Notes under the pieces: model-generated
What the model saw: the letters and a program-made list of their open reading frames with translations, nothing else
What the model was told of the DNA's origin: nothing
Databases searched by the model: none
In this document: in pieces, positions 10,086 through 19,883 of the stretch
Layout: each line of letters opens with the position of its first letter
Position numbering within the stretch: the first letter of the stretch is position 1
Program-made: the position numbers and the translations under genes
Assembly (NCBI GenBank): GCA_902597015.1
Contig: CACJWQ010000008.1
Coordinates: 1-58,619, forward strand
Direction of reading: 5' to 3'
From: an uncultured Alphaproteobacteria bacterium
Lineage (GTDB): Bacteria > Pseudomonadota > Alphaproteobacteria > HIMB59 > GCA-002718135
Length of the DNA stretch: 58,619 nucleotides

Positions 10086-10628
10086 TTATACTTTCAAAAT
10101 ATCAATTTTTTTAGTTTCTAATATTTTGTCTATTTCGTTAATATGATTGTCTGTTGTTTTTTGTATTTCATTAATTTGTCTTTTCAACTCATCCTCTGAA
10201 AGATTAGAAGTTTTTTTTTCATTTTTTGAATTTTCTATAAAATCTCTTCTAATATTTCTTATAGTTACTTTCGCATTTTCAGCGAATTCAGATGCGATCT
10301 TTATAATTTCTTTTCTTCTTTCTTCACTTAATTTAGGTATTGGAAGCCTAATAAGCTGACCATCTGTTTGTGGATTTATACCAAGATTTGACTCAGTAAT
10401 AGCATTTTCTATTAATTTAATTAATGAGATATCCCATATTTGGATGGTTATTGTATTTGCATCTTGTATAGATATGTTACCTAATTGATTTAAGGGTGTT
10501 TTAGCTCCATAAGCTTCAACAAATATATTGTCTAACATTGATGGATTTGCTCTTGAGGTTCTTAAAGTATTCAATTCTTTTTCAAAATGAGAAACAGATA
10601 AATTCATTTTGTTTTCAATATCATTCAT
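10086..10628 (-). CDS. frr: ribosome recycling factor
   Basis: Dissociates post-termination ribosomes together with EF-G. The 180-residue all-helical/beta protein has the family markers LRTSRANPSMLDNI, YGAKTPLNQLGNIS, and a C-terminal IRRDFIENSK and TDNHINEIDKIL. It sits between pyrH and uppS, as in most proteobacteria. Confidence 0.96.
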   Translation of the reverse strand: MNDIENKMNLSVSHFEKELNTLRTSRANPSMLDNIFVEAYGAKTPLNQLGNISIQDANTITIQIWDISLIKLIENAITESNLGINPQTDGQLIRLPIPKLSEERRKEIIKIASEFAENAKVTIRNIRRDFIENSKNEKKTSNLSEDELKRQINEIQKTTDNHINEIDKILETKKIDILKV

Positions 10629-10631
10629 ATA

Positions 10632-11333
10632 CTAACTTATCTTACTATATGATCCTTTACGTTTCAAAACATTAATTAGAGAATTTTTATTAAAAATATT
10701 TGTTATAAAAATAGGTATTTTTGTATCCTTAGCTAAACTAATAGCGGTAAGGTCCATTACATTTAGGTTTTTTTTTATTACTTCACTATAAGATATATTT
10801 TTAATTAATTTTGCATTTTTATATTTTATTGGATCTTTATTGTATATTCCATTTACTTTTGTTGCTTTGATTATTAATTGACAATCTAATTCTGACGCTC
10901 TTAATGTTGCTGCTGTATCTGTTGAAAAAAAGGGGTTGCCTGTTCCTGCAGCAAAGATAACTATTCTATTTTTTTCCAAATGTCTTAATGCTCTTCTCCT
11001 AATATAAGGTTCGGCAATCTGAGACATATTTATTGCAGATTGTACTCGCGTAGGAACTTTAATTTTTTCAAGACTACTCTGTAATGATAAAGCATTCATA
11101 ACAGTTGCCAACATACCCATGTAATCAGATGTAGATCTATCTATGCCTTCTGAAGCCCCCTTAATGCCTCTAAAAATATTACCACCACCAATAATTAAGC
11201 ATATTTGGTATTTTTTTTTATAAATATTCTTAATTTCATTAGATATTTTATTAATTGTAGCAACATCAATACCAAAATTAGAACTTCCCATTAATGACTC
11301 TCCAGAAATTTTTAATAATATTCTTTGAGTCAT
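10632..11333 (-). CDS. pyrH: UMP kinase
   Basis: Phosphorylates UMP to UDP for RNA, UDP-sugar and lipid A precursor supply. The amino acid kinase fold is shown by LKISGESLMG, IGGGNIFRG and AAGTGNPFFSTDTAA. Length is 233 residues. It is packed between tsf (1 base upstream) and frr (3 bases downstream). Confidence 0.97.
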   Translation of the reverse strand: MTQRILLKISGESLMGSSNFGIDVATINKISNEIKNIYKKKYQICLIIGGGNIFRGIKGASEGIDRSTSDYMGMLATVMNALSLQSSLEKIKVPTRVQSAINMSQIAEPYIRRRALRHLEKNRIVIFAAGTGNPFFSTDTAATLRASELDCQLIIKATKVNGIYNKDPIKYKNAKLIKNISYSEVIKKNLNVMDLTAISLAKDTKIPIFITNIFNKNSLINVLKRKGSYSKIS

Positions 11334-11334
11334 T

Positions 11335-12186
11335 TTATAAACTAATTAAATAAAAGGAATTTACTTTAAAATTATTTTTTGAATACTCTTCAATTATTTG
11401 TCTAATGGTTTTATCTTGATCCAAAATATAGGATTGATTAAAAAATGTAACTTCACTAAAAAATTTATTCATTTTTCCATCTAGTATTTTATCAATAATA
11501 TTTTCAGGTTTTCCTGAGCTTAGAATAAGCTCCCTTTGAATTTTTTTTTCGTTTTCTATTAAATTTTTATCTAAATCTTGGATATCTAAAGATTCTGGCT
11601 TCATAGCAGCAATATGCATGCATAAATTTTTAGATAATATTTTTATTTCATTATCTTTCTCACTACATGAATATTCTAGCAACGAAATTATTTTGCCAAT
11701 ATTATTTCTATAACTATTATGAATATAATGTGAATAATTAGTATTTAAATTCTCTTTTATAATTAAATCATTTAAGATTAAGTTCTCACCAATTTTTGCA
11801 ATCATAGAATTGAAGTAATCATTAACTGTTCCATTTTCATATCTTAAATCAAGTAATTGTTGTTTAGTGATATTCTTATTATTATCTAAAACTAATTTAC
11901 CTAAAGCATCTAAAAAATCCAAAAATGTATTACTTTTTGCAGCAAAATCAGTTTCACTATTTACTTTTATTAAAACAGTTAGATCATTATTAGAATATAT
12001 ACCTACAGCTCCTTCGTTAGCAGTTCTATCACTTTTTTTTGAAGCTTTAGCTAAACCTTTTTTTCTTAACGCTTCAATAGATTTTTCAATATCATTATCA
12101 TTTTCTTCTAATGCTTTCTTACAATCTAAAAAACCTGCTCCTGTTTTTTCTCTAAGTTTTTTAATTAATTCAGTAACGCCTGTCAT
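11335..12186 (-). CDS. tsf: elongation factor Ts
   Basis: Nucleotide exchange factor for EF-Tu. The N-terminal UBA-like region has LREKTGAGFLDCKKALEEN, followed by KSDRTANEGAVG and the core VNSETDFAAKS signature. Length is 283 residues. It follows rpsB with a 4-base start/stop overlap, the universal rpsB-tsf pairing, so it is probably expressed under the rpsB leader. Confidence 0.97.
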   Translation of the reverse strand: MTGVTELIKKLREKTGAGFLDCKKALEENDNDIEKSIEALRKKGLAKASKKSDRTANEGAVGIYSNNDLTVLIKVNSETDFAAKSNTFLDFLDALGKLVLDNNKNITKQQLLDLRYENGTVNDYFNSMIAKIGENLILNDLIIKENLNTNYSHYIHNSYRNNIGKIISLLEYSCSEKDNEIKILSKNLCMHIAAMKPESLDIQDLDKNLIENEKKIQRELILSSGKPENIIDKILDGKMNKFFSEVTFFNQSYILDQDKTIRQIIEEYSKNNFKVNSFYLISL

Positions 12187-12941
12187 TTATTCGCATCCTT
12201 CTCTGATTTATTTTCTTTTTTGTCATCCATTTCTTTTATAGATTGATCTTGGAAATTAATCGCATCTTGAATAGTTTCTAAAAAATAGTTTTTGTAGAGA
12301 TTAATGGATCGAAGTGCATCATCGTTGCCTGGAATCAGATAATCTATATTTTCTGGATCTGCATTTGAATCAACAATAGCTACTATTGGAATATTAAGCT
12401 TATTTGCTTCTCTTACTGCAATTTTATCCTTAATTACATCAAATATAACTAGAAGGTCAGGTTTACCACCAAGATTTCTTATACCCCCAATATTAAGTTC
12501 AAGTTTTTGTTTTTCTCTTGAAATATCAAGAAGTTCTTTTTTTGATAAATTCTTTGATAACTCGTTATCTTTTAAAAATAATTCAATCTCATCAAGTCTA
12601 TTTATAGAGTTTGATATAGTTTTCCAATTAGTTAGTGTACCGCCCAACCATCTTTTATTTACGTAAAAATTATTATTTAAATTTGCAAGCTCTATTACAA
12701 TATCACTGCACTGTTTTTTTGTACCTACAAAAAGAATCTTACCTGATTTAGATACAGTTTCATGAACCTTAGCCAGAGCAGAATTTAATAATTCTAGAGT
12801 AATTCTTAAATCAAATATATGGATATTATTTCTTACACCATATATATACTGTTGCATCTTAGGATTCCATCTTCTAACATTGTGCCCAAAGTGAACTCCA
12901 GACTCAAGAAGATCTTCAATTTTAACTTCTGGTAAATTCAT
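12183..12941 (-). CDS. rpsB: 30S ribosomal protein S2
   Basis: Small-subunit ribosomal protein. Family blocks are ESGVHFGHNVRRWNPKM near the start, LFVGTKKQC, NKRWLGGTLTNWKT and a central LNIPIVAIVDSNADP. The open frame extends 8 codons further upstream to a GTG at 12965. The ATG at 12941 (protein beginning MNLPEVKIEDLL) is preferred because it matches the family start and is preceded by a GGGAG ribosome binding site. The C-terminus is Lys/Glu rich. A structured leader lies directly upstream. Confidence 0.96.
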   Translation of the reverse strand: MNLPEVKIEDLLESGVHFGHNVRRWNPKMQQYIYGVRNNIHIFDLRITLELLNSALAKVHETVSKSGKILFVGTKKQCSDIVIELANLNNNFYVNKRWLGGTLTNWKTISNSINRLDEIELFLKDNELSKNLSKKELLDISREKQKLELNIGGIRNLGGKPDLLVIFDVIKDKIAVREANKLNIPIVAIVDSNADPENIDYLIPGNDDALRSINLYKNYFLETIQDAINFQDQSIKEMDDKKENKSEKDANK

Positions 12942-13030
12942 ATTTTCTCCCGGTTTAACCTCCACAGAAATAAAAACACCGGTTTTTTCTGTGTGCTAGA
13001 TTTAATTCGATTTATCTAATATTATAATTG
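12942..13030 (-). promoter_or_regulatory. candidate structured rpsB-tsf mRNA leader
   Basis: On the minus strand an 8-base-pair stem (12986-12993 with 12963-12970) closes a 15-base loop containing CCGGU. A second ACCGG lies at 12950-12954, joined to the GGGAG ribosome binding site, so loop and binding site could form a 5-base-pair pseudoknot that hides the start. A possible -10 TATAAT lies at 13021-13026, with a weak -35 overlapping the dnaE stop at 15-base spacing. Feedback control by S2 is an inference from known r-protein leaders. Confidence 0.55.
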
Positions 13031-13039
13031 ATTATTATT

Positions 13040-16000
13040 TCAAGCAATTTCTAATGAGTAATCTAAAATATTTGATTTTTTTAATTCATCAAGTTTTTTA
13101 TAAGATTTGATAGAATATTTGTTGAAATCAAAATTTATTAATTTTTGATCAAATGTTACAAAAAGTTCCACATGGTTATTATCTTGTTTTTTTTCAAAAA
13201 TATGATTTTTTAGTTCATCTATATTCTTAAAATTAGAATAAATGTTAATTTTATATTTATTTTGTTTAAATTTGCTCTCAAGAGAATTTATATCCCTAAT
13301 AATATATCGCATATCAGTATTATTTTTAACTATATCTACAGTAAAGATTAGTAAATTACCTTCTTTTAATAATGGTCGATATTTGTATAAATTTTCACTA
13401 AATATTGTTAGTTCAAACTGAAAATTTGTCTCAGAAACTGTAATAAAAGCATATTTTTTTCCATCTTTATTCGATCTTTCTTTAATATCTAATATTGCGC
13501 CACAAACTTTGACACTTTTTAAATCACTTTCAGATTGATCTTTGAAAAGACTAATATTTTCCAATTGAAAAAACTTATTAGGATAATCATTGAGAGGGTG
13601 ATCAGAAAAGTAAAATCCAATAACATCTAATTCATTTGATAAAATTTCAGAATTTTTCCATTTATTATAATCTTGATTAAATAAATTTTTATCATCAAAT
13701 GAAATTTCATTTTCTTCAAAAAGCATATCTTGATTAATATTTTTTTCACCACCATATAAGTCAATAAATTTCGGTACATTTTGAAAAAGTTTTGATCTAT
13801 TCATTTCTATGCTATCAAATGCACCAGATTGAACAAGTTTTTCAAGTTGTCTTTTGTTTACTACATCTTTTGGAGCTCTATTCATAAAATCAATAATATT
13901 TTTAAATTTACCATTTTTATTTCTTTCTTGAACCATGCTTGAAATAGATTTAATCCCAACACCCTTAATTGCACCAAGACCAAATCTAATTGATTTTAAG
14001 TTTTTATTTGTTTCAATTGAAAATAAAGAATCTGAATAATTAATATCAGGTTTTAGAAATTTAATATTTAATCTTTCTATTTCTTGTTTAAGTAAAATTA
14101 TTTTTTCTGTTCTATCAATTGAGTAATTTAATGTAGCTGTGAGGAATTCGTGTGGAAAATTAGCTTTTAGATAAGCTGTTTGATAAGATATCAAAGCATA
14201 TGCAGCGGCATGACTCTTATTAAAACCATAACCAGCAAATTTATCAACTAAATCAAAAATTTTTGACGCTTCTTTTTTTTCAATATTATTTTCAATTGCA
14301 CCTTCAATAAATCTTGATTTTTGCATATCCATTTCTTTTTGAATTTTTTTTCCCATAGCTCTTCTTAATAAATCTGCTTCACCCAAAGAATAATTTGATA
14401 AAACCTGTGCTATTTGCATTACTTGTTCTTGATAAACAATAATACCGTACGTTTCTTTTAAGACATTTTCTAACATAGTATGAAGATATTTAATTTCTTC
14501 TCGTCCATGTTTTCTATTACAAAAAGACGGAATATTATCCATTGGACCCGGTCTGAATAAAGCAACTACAGCAATTATTTCTTCAAATCTATCAGGTTGT
14601 AATTGACGAAGGACACTTCCCATACCATTACTTTCTAATTGAAATATCCCAACTGTGTCTCCCTTGCTTAACTGCTCATAGGTTTTTTTGTCATTTAAGG
14701 GTATATTATTAATCATAAAATTTTTATTTTCTTTTAAAATTAATTTAACGCAATCATCAATAATTGATAATGTTGTTAAACCAAGAAAATCAAATTTTAT
14801 TAAACCAGCATCTTCTACATATTTCATAGAAAATTGTGTTGCATTTGTGTTAGTATTTTGATCTTTGTACAAAGGAACTACTTTAGATAACTTTTCATGA
14901 CCAATTACAACTCCAGCTGCATGTGTGGAAGCATGTCTATGAGTTCCTTCAATCTTAAGGCTAATGTCAATAATATTTGAAATTCTTTCATCCCTAGAAA
15001 TCCTTTCTTGCAAACTTCTTTCGGATTTAATTGACTCACTCAAAGTAAGTGGGTTTGATGGATTAAATGGTATTAGTTTAGCAAAAGAATCTACTTCTCC
15101 ATATGGAACTTCTAATACTCTACCAATATCCCTTACAGCTGCTCTTGAAGCCAGCGTTCCAAATGTAATTATATGTGCAACACATTCACTTCCATATTTA
15201 TTATTTACATACTCTATTACTTCATCTCTTCTAGTTTGACAAAAATCTATGTCAAAATCTGGCATTGATACTCTTTCTGGATTTAGAAAACGTTCAAATA
15301 GTAAATCATACTCCAAAGGATCTAAATCAGTAATTCCTAAACACCAAGCTACAAGACTTCCTGCACCAGATCCTCTACCAGGGCCAACAGGGATATGTTG
15401 CGCTTTAGCCCAATTAACAAAATCAGCTACAATTAAAAAATATCCTGCAAATCCCATTCTGATAATGATTTCGTTTTCATATTTCAAACGGTCAATATAA
15501 ATTTCTTTATCCGATATATTCTTTTCTTTTAATTTTATATTAAGTCCTTTTTCTGATGAACTTAATAAAAAATCTTCAGCTGATAAATTTAGATCATTCT
15601 TAAATTCGGGCAGTTGCGGTTTTGTTGACTCTGGAAAATAATTACATGATAGAGAAATATTTAAATTATTTTGTATTATCTCTGGAATATCTTCAAAATT
15701 TGAATACATTTCTTCACTTGACTTAAAATAAATATTTTCATTTGAAGTATTTCTTTGAGAATTATTTATAGTAGATTTTTGCGCAATACATAGAAGTGCA
15801 TCATGAGCTGAATAATCATCTTTATTAGCATACTTTATATTATTCGAGCCTATAAGAGGTATTTCAAATTCTTTTGACAAATTAATAAATTCTTTTTCAA
15901 AAATATCTATATTTTGATCATTAATTCTCTGAATTTCAAAAAGAAAATTTTGCTTAAATATTCTTTTAAAATTACCAATTAATTTAATAATATCTTTTCT

Positions 16001-16432
16001 TCTGTTTTCTTTGTTTAATAAAAGTAAAGGATTAAATTCACCACCAATATAGCAAAACAAACCATCAGAGAATTTCTCTAATTGCGTTAAGTGTATACCG
16101 ATATTATTTCCTGAATTTAGATGAGAAAGAGAGCTCAATTCTAAAAGATTCTTATATCCAATTTCATTTTTAACTAAAAATGTAATTTGGGCAATTTGAT
16201 TATTTATAATGATATCTAATAAATTTATTGAAGTTCCTATTATAGGTTGAATATTATTTTTTACACATTCTTTAGAAAATTCAAATACTCCAAACATATT
16301 ATTATTATCTGTAATTGCTATTGCAGGCATCTCATTTCTTTTTGCAAGATCTACTAAATTGCTAATTTTTAGTGTACTTTCAGATAATGAATATGAAGAT
16401 AAAGATCGTAAATGAATAAAAGGATTATTCAT
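13040..16432 (-). CDS. dnaE: DNA polymerase III alpha subunit
   Basis: Replicative polymerase catalytic subunit. An N-terminal PHP domain (FIHLRSLSSYSLSE) is followed by the C-family polymerase core with GPGRGSGAGSLVAWCLGITD and the catalytic PDFDIDFCQTRRDEV block. HRHASTHAAGVVI, FRPGPMDNIP and YGFNKSHAAAYALISYQTAYLK follow, then a helix-hairpin-helix region and a C-terminal OB fold. The length of 1130 residues is normal. The PHP HxH metal ligands appear replaced, suggesting no nuclease activity in this domain. It overlaps lolD by 8 bases. Confidence 0.97.
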   Translation of the reverse strand: MNNPFIHLRSLSSYSLSESTLKISNLVDLAKRNEMPAIAITDNNNMFGVFEFSKECVKNNIQPIIGTSINLLDIIINNQIAQITFLVKNEIGYKNLLELSSLSHLNSGNNIGIHLTQLEKFSDGLFCYIGGEFNPLLLLNKENRRKDIIKLIGNFKRIFKQNFLFEIQRINDQNIDIFEKEFINLSKEFEIPLIGSNNIKYANKDDYSAHDALLCIAQKSTINNSQRNTSNENIYFKSSEEMYSNFEDIPEIIQNNLNISLSCNYFPESTKPQLPEFKNDLNLSAEDFLLSSSEKGLNIKLKEKNISDKEIYIDRLKYENEIIIRMGFAGYFLIVADFVNWAKAQHIPVGPGRGSGAGSLVAWCLGITDLDPLEYDLLFERFLNPERVSMPDFDIDFCQTRRDEVIEYVNNKYGSECVAHIITFGTLASRAAVRDIGRVLEVPYGEVDSFAKLIPFNPSNPLTLSESIKSERSLQERISRDERISNIIDISLKIEGTHRHASTHAAGVVIGHEKLSKVVPLYKDQNTNTNATQFSMKYVEDAGLIKFDFLGLTTLSIIDDCVKLILKENKNFMINNIPLNDKKTYEQLSKGDTVGIFQLESNGMGSVLRQLQPDRFEEIIAVVALFRPGPMDNIPSFCNRKHGREEIKYLHTMLENVLKETYGIIVYQEQVMQIAQVLSNYSLGEADLLRRAMGKKIQKEMDMQKSRFIEGAIENNIEKKEASKIFDLVDKFAGYGFNKSHAAAYALISYQTAYLKANFPHEFLTATLNYSIDRTEKIILLKQEIERLNIKFLKPDINYSDSLFSIETNKNLKSIRFGLGAIKGVGIKSISSMVQERNKNGKFKNIIDFMNRAPKDVVNKRQLEKLVQSGAFDSIEMNRSKLFQNVPKFIDLYGGEKNINQDMLFEENEISFDDKNLFNQDYNKWKNSEILSNELDVIGFYFSDHPLNDYPNKFFQLENISLFKDQSESDLKSVKVCGAILDIKERSNKDGKKYAFITVSETNFQFELTIFSENLYKYRPLLKEGNLLIFTVDIVKNNTDMRYIIRDINSLESKFKQNKYKINIYSNFKNIDELKNHIFEKKQDNNHVELFVTFDQKLINFDFNKYSIKSYKKLDELKKSNILDYSLEIA

Positions 16433-17114
16433 TTGTTAAATGTATTTTCTTATTTCTAAAATAATAAATTTCATCAGCTAATAATGAATAAGTTTTGTTA
16501 TGAGTTACATATACTAAAGTTTTATTATTTTGTTCGATATAATTTATAAAAAATTTAAAAATATTGTTAGCAGTATCTTCATCTAGATTACCAGTCATCT
16601 CATCAGCTAAAATTAAATCGGGATTATTTACTAAAGATCTAGCAATAGCGACTCTTTGCTGCTCTCCCCCTGATAATTTTAAAGGTTTAAAATTAATTCT
16701 TTCATCTAAACCAAATTCAAGAAGTAGCTGTTTAGAAATTTCATGACTTTTCCGTTCATTTTTATTTATTAATAAAGGAAGCATAACATTTTCGATCACA
16801 GTTAGTTCAGGTATCAAATGAAAAAATTGATGAATAAAACCAATTGATAATCCTCTAATTTTATTTGTTTCATCTTTGGAGCATGAAGAAATATCTTTAT
16901 TCTTAAAGTAAAAGTTTCCATCATATTCTGAGTCAAGTAAACCAATAATATTCAGAAAAGTTGTTTTACCTGAACCTGATGGACCAACAATTGAAACTTT
17001 AGTATTTTGCTTTAATTTAAAATTTAAATTTTTAATAATCTCAATTTTTAAATTATTTTCATCAGAATAATGTTTACCTAAATTGGATATCTCTAATAAA
17101 TGTTTATTATTCAC
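16425..17114 (-). CDS. lolD: lipoprotein-releasing ABC transporter ATPase
   Basis: ATPase that powers extraction of lipoproteins from the inner membrane for transfer to LolA. Walker A is GPSGSGKTT, the Q-loop region is IGFIHQFFHLIPELT, the signature is LSGGEQQRVAIARSL and Walker B is LILADEMTGNLD; the switch His is in VTHN. It overlaps lolC by 8 bases and dnaE by 8, which ties it to the permease next door. Confidence 0.94.
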   Translation of the reverse strand: MNNKHLLEISNLGKHYSDENNLKIEIIKNLNFKLKQNTKVSIVGPSGSGKTTFLNIIGLLDSEYDGNFYFKNKDISSCSKDETNKIRGLSIGFIHQFFHLIPELTVIENVMLPLLINKNERKSHEISKQLLLEFGLDERINFKPLKLSGGEQQRVAIARSLVNNPDLILADEMTGNLDEDTANNIFKFFINYIEQNNKTLVYVTHNKTYSLLADEIYYFRNKKIHLTNE

Positions 17115-18357
17115 TTTTTAAACTTTTAATAGGGTCTATTCTAGCTGAACTTAAAGCTGGAAAAATAGTTGAGATAATGGATATAATTATTGCTACACAA
17201 AGTACATAAACAACCTCATTTGCACTAATTTTTGAAGGTAATGACGATAAATAATACACTTCTTCAGAAAAAAGTTTTGTTCCAAGAAAATATTCTAAAA
17301 ATTTTTGAATTGATTTAATATTTATTGAGAAAAGTATACCAATTATTAATCCTATTAAAGATCCAATCAAACCAATTGAGATTCCAATAGTAAAAAATAT
17401 TTTTATAATACTTTTATTACTCATTCCAATAGTTTTTAAAATTCCAATATCTTTGTTTTTTTCTTTTACAAAAATAATTAATCCTGAAATAATATTTAAT
17501 GATGCAACTAAGATAATTAAAGAAAGAATAATAAACATAACATTCTTTTCGACTTTTAGAGCATTAATTAATGTTTGGTTTTGATCTTTCCAAGATATTG
17601 AATAAAAATTTAATAACAGATTAGATATTTCTAATTCTACTTTATTTTTAAATAATTCTATTTCATTTGGGGATAGTGTAAAGAATTCAATTTTATTATA
17701 TATATCTTCATCATATAGAAGTAACTTTCTCACAAGACTTGAAGATAAAAAAATTAAATTGGAATCATATTCATATAAGCCTAGATCAAATATACCTACT
17801 ACTTTCAATGTTTTAAACCTTGGAATATTTCCTAATATTGTTTTATCTGTCTTGGGAATTGCAATTTTAACTTTATCTCCAACACTTAAGTTCATTTCGT
17901 TCGCTAAGGAGTCCCCAATTAATATTTCACTTTTTAGATTTTTTATTAATGATCCATATTTAATAGAATTAAACAAATAATGATCTTGATCATATTCATC
18001 ATAGCCTTTGATCATAACACCTTTTGAATCATTAGATTTTATAATTAAGCCATTTGTTTCAATAGATTTGTGATGTTGGTAAAAAAAAGAACTACCAATA
18101 TTTAATATGATTTCATTAGCTTGCTTATTTGTTATCTCATTATCAAAGCTATAAATATTAAGGTGTGAATTGAGTCCAATTATTCTGTTAGTTAGATCAA
18201 TTCTAAAACCATTCATCACAGACATTACTATAATAATTGATGCTACTCCTAAACTAATGCCTATAATTGAAAACCAAGCAAAAATTGATACATAGCCATC
18301 AGATTTCTTAGAGAATAAAAACCTAAAAATCAGTAATCGTTCTGATTTAGAAATCAT
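17107..18357 (-). CDS. lolC: lipoprotein-releasing ABC transporter permease (LolC/LolF type)
   Basis: Membrane subunit of the Lol exporter. One transmembrane helix near residues 20-48, a large periplasmic domain, and three C-terminal helices around residues 270-300, 320-345 and 385-408 give the MacB/FtsX topology. GILKTIGMSNKSI is the conserved coupling region. Only one permease gene is present rather than separate lolC and lolE, as is usual in alphaproteobacteria where one LolF-type protein probably forms a homodimer. It follows proS directly. Confidence 0.9.
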   Translation of the reverse strand: MISKSERLLIFRFLFSKKSDGYVSIFAWFSIIGISLGVASIIIVMSVMNGFRIDLTNRIIGLNSHLNIYSFDNEITNKQANEIILNIGSSFFYQHHKSIETNGLIIKSNDSKGVMIKGYDEYDQDHYLFNSIKYGSLIKNLKSEILIGDSLANEMNLSVGDKVKIAIPKTDKTILGNIPRFKTLKVVGIFDLGLYEYDSNLIFLSSSLVRKLLLYDEDIYNKIEFFTLSPNEIELFKNKVELEISNLLLNFYSISWKDQNQTLINALKVEKNVMFIILSLIILVASLNIISGLIIFVKEKNKDIGILKTIGMSNKSIIKIFFTIGISIGLIGSLIGLIIGILFSINIKSIQKFLEYFLGTKLFSEEVYYLSSLPSKISANEVVYVLCVAIIISIISTIFPALSSARIDPIKSLKSE

Positions 18358-19653
18358 TTATTTTTTTAACTTATTGTTAATAAAATCAATTACACTATTA
18401 GATGAAATTTTTTCACTATTATTATTTTGGCGATTTTTTATTTCCACTAAATTATCTTTTAAATCTCTTTTTCCAATAATAATTTGATAAGGTATGCCAA
18501 TTAACTCATTATCCGATAATTTTTTTCCTATACTACAAATTCTATCATCTAAGATAACTTCAATATTATTTTTCATAAAATATTTGTAATATTCTAATGA
18601 TTTTGTGGCACAACTTTGATCTTCTGGCATTAAATTAACAATAGAAAGTTTAAATGGAGCAACCTCTAAAGGCCACCTAATTCCTTTTTCATCATGATAA
18701 GCTTCTATAATTGCACCCACAAGTCTTGAAACTCCAATGCCATATGATCCCATATGCACTGGAACATTTTTCCCACTTTTATCTTGAACAAATGCATTTA
18801 ATTTCTCAGAATATTTTGTTCCAAAATAAAATATATGACCCACTTCAATGCCCTTAGAAATTTTTAAATCTTCATTTGAAATTGGGCAATTTTTTTCATC
18901 ATGTTGATCATCAACTGCAGCATAAAATGACTGCAACTCATATGGGTCTATAGTTTCAGGATTTAAAGTTTCTAATTTTTTATCATAATAAAGTGTACTT
19001 TCACCAGTCTTAGCTAGTATTTGAAATTCATGACTTAAGTTACCGCCTATTGGTCCTGTTTCTGCTCTTAAAGAAATTGGTGTTAAACCCATTCTAATAA
19101 AAGTTTTTATGTATGCTTTAAACATATTATCATAAGATTTTTTTGCTTCGTTTTCATTAAGATCAAATGAATAATTATCCTTCATTAAGAATTCTCTTCC
19201 TCGCATTACTCCAAACCTAGGTCTAACTTCATCTCGGAATTTCCATTGAATATGATAAAGATTTTTTGGAAGATCTTTGTAAGAATTTATATGTGATTGA
19301 AAAATATCTGTAATTAATTCTTCGTTTGTTGGACCATAAAGCATTTCCCTTCCACCTCTATCTGTAATTCTTAACATTTCTTTTCCATAATCATCGTATC
19401 TTCCTGATTTAATCCATAAATCAGAAGATTGGATCGTAGGCATAAGCAGTTCTACTGCTCCTGCATTATTTTGTTCTTCTCTAACAATCTGTTCAATTTT
19501 TTTTAATACAATTAAACCTAGTGGTAACCACGAATAAATACCAGCACTAGATTGTTTAATCATGCCGGCTCTGATCATTAATTTATGTGAAATTATTTCA
19601 GCATCTGATGGTGCATCTTTAATAGTAGGAAGAAAAAAATTAGAATATTTCAT
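18358..19653 (-). CDS. proS: prolyl-tRNA synthetase (short form)
   Basis: Class II synthetase charging tRNA-Pro. Motif 2 is visible around QIQWKFRDEVRPRFGVMRGREFLMKD (residues about 135-160) and motif 3 around GSYGIGVSRLVGA; the anticodon-binding domain is C-terminal. At 431 residues it lacks the roughly 180-residue editing insertion between motifs 2 and 3 found in the long bacterial form, which is typical for alphaproteobacteria. It overlaps the DUF1467 gene by 4 bases. Confidence 0.96.
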   Translation of the reverse strand: MKYSNFFLPTIKDAPSDAEIISHKLMIRAGMIKQSSAGIYSWLPLGLIVLKKIEQIVREEQNNAGAVELLMPTIQSSDLWIKSGRYDDYGKEMLRITDRGGREMLYGPTNEELITDIFQSHINSYKDLPKNLYHIQWKFRDEVRPRFGVMRGREFLMKDNYSFDLNENEAKKSYDNMFKAYIKTFIRMGLTPISLRAETGPIGGNLSHEFQILAKTGESTLYYDKKLETLNPETIDPYELQSFYAAVDDQHDEKNCPISNEDLKISKGIEVGHIFYFGTKYSEKLNAFVQDKSGKNVPVHMGSYGIGVSRLVGAIIEAYHDEKGIRWPLEVAPFKLSIVNLMPEDQSCATKSLEYYKYFMKNNIEVILDDRICSIGKKLSDNELIGIPYQIIIGKRDLKDNLVEIKNRQNNNSEKISSNSVIDFINNKLKK

Positions 19654-19883
19654 TTATTAAATATATTTGATAAATCAAATCCAAATAAAATCAAAAAAAA
19701 TAAAATTAAAGCTGATATTAATGAAGTTACTATAAATTTTATTAATAGATATGGCTTAATTGGAGCACTTTTTGCATGTCCAGATTCTACTTTTTGGGGT
19801 ACTTTTATCTTAATCGGTAGGAGTATGAAAAATAAAATCCACCAAACAAGGATAAAAATTAGAACGTGAGTAAATAATGCCAT
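19650..19883 (-). CDS. DUF1467 family small membrane protein
   Basis: A 77-residue protein with two hydrophobic helices (about residues 5-25 and 50-70) separated by a short polar loop containing GHAKSAPIKPYL. The family is found next to proS and RNase J in alphaproteobacteria, and its function is not known. Its start and stop bases are shared with the flanking genes (1 base with the RNase J gene, 4 with proS), so it is translated within the same message. Confidence 0.85.
   Translation of the reverse strand: MALFTHVLIFILVWWILFFILLPIKIKVPQKVESGHAKSAPIKPYLLIKFIVTSLISALILFFLILFGFDLSNIFNK

Noticed and set aside
12942-12965. GTG at 12965 as the rpsB start
   Set aside because: It would add 8 residues absent from the family, lies within the leader hairpin and lacks a ribosome binding site. 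The ATG at 12941 has both the family start and a GGGAG site.
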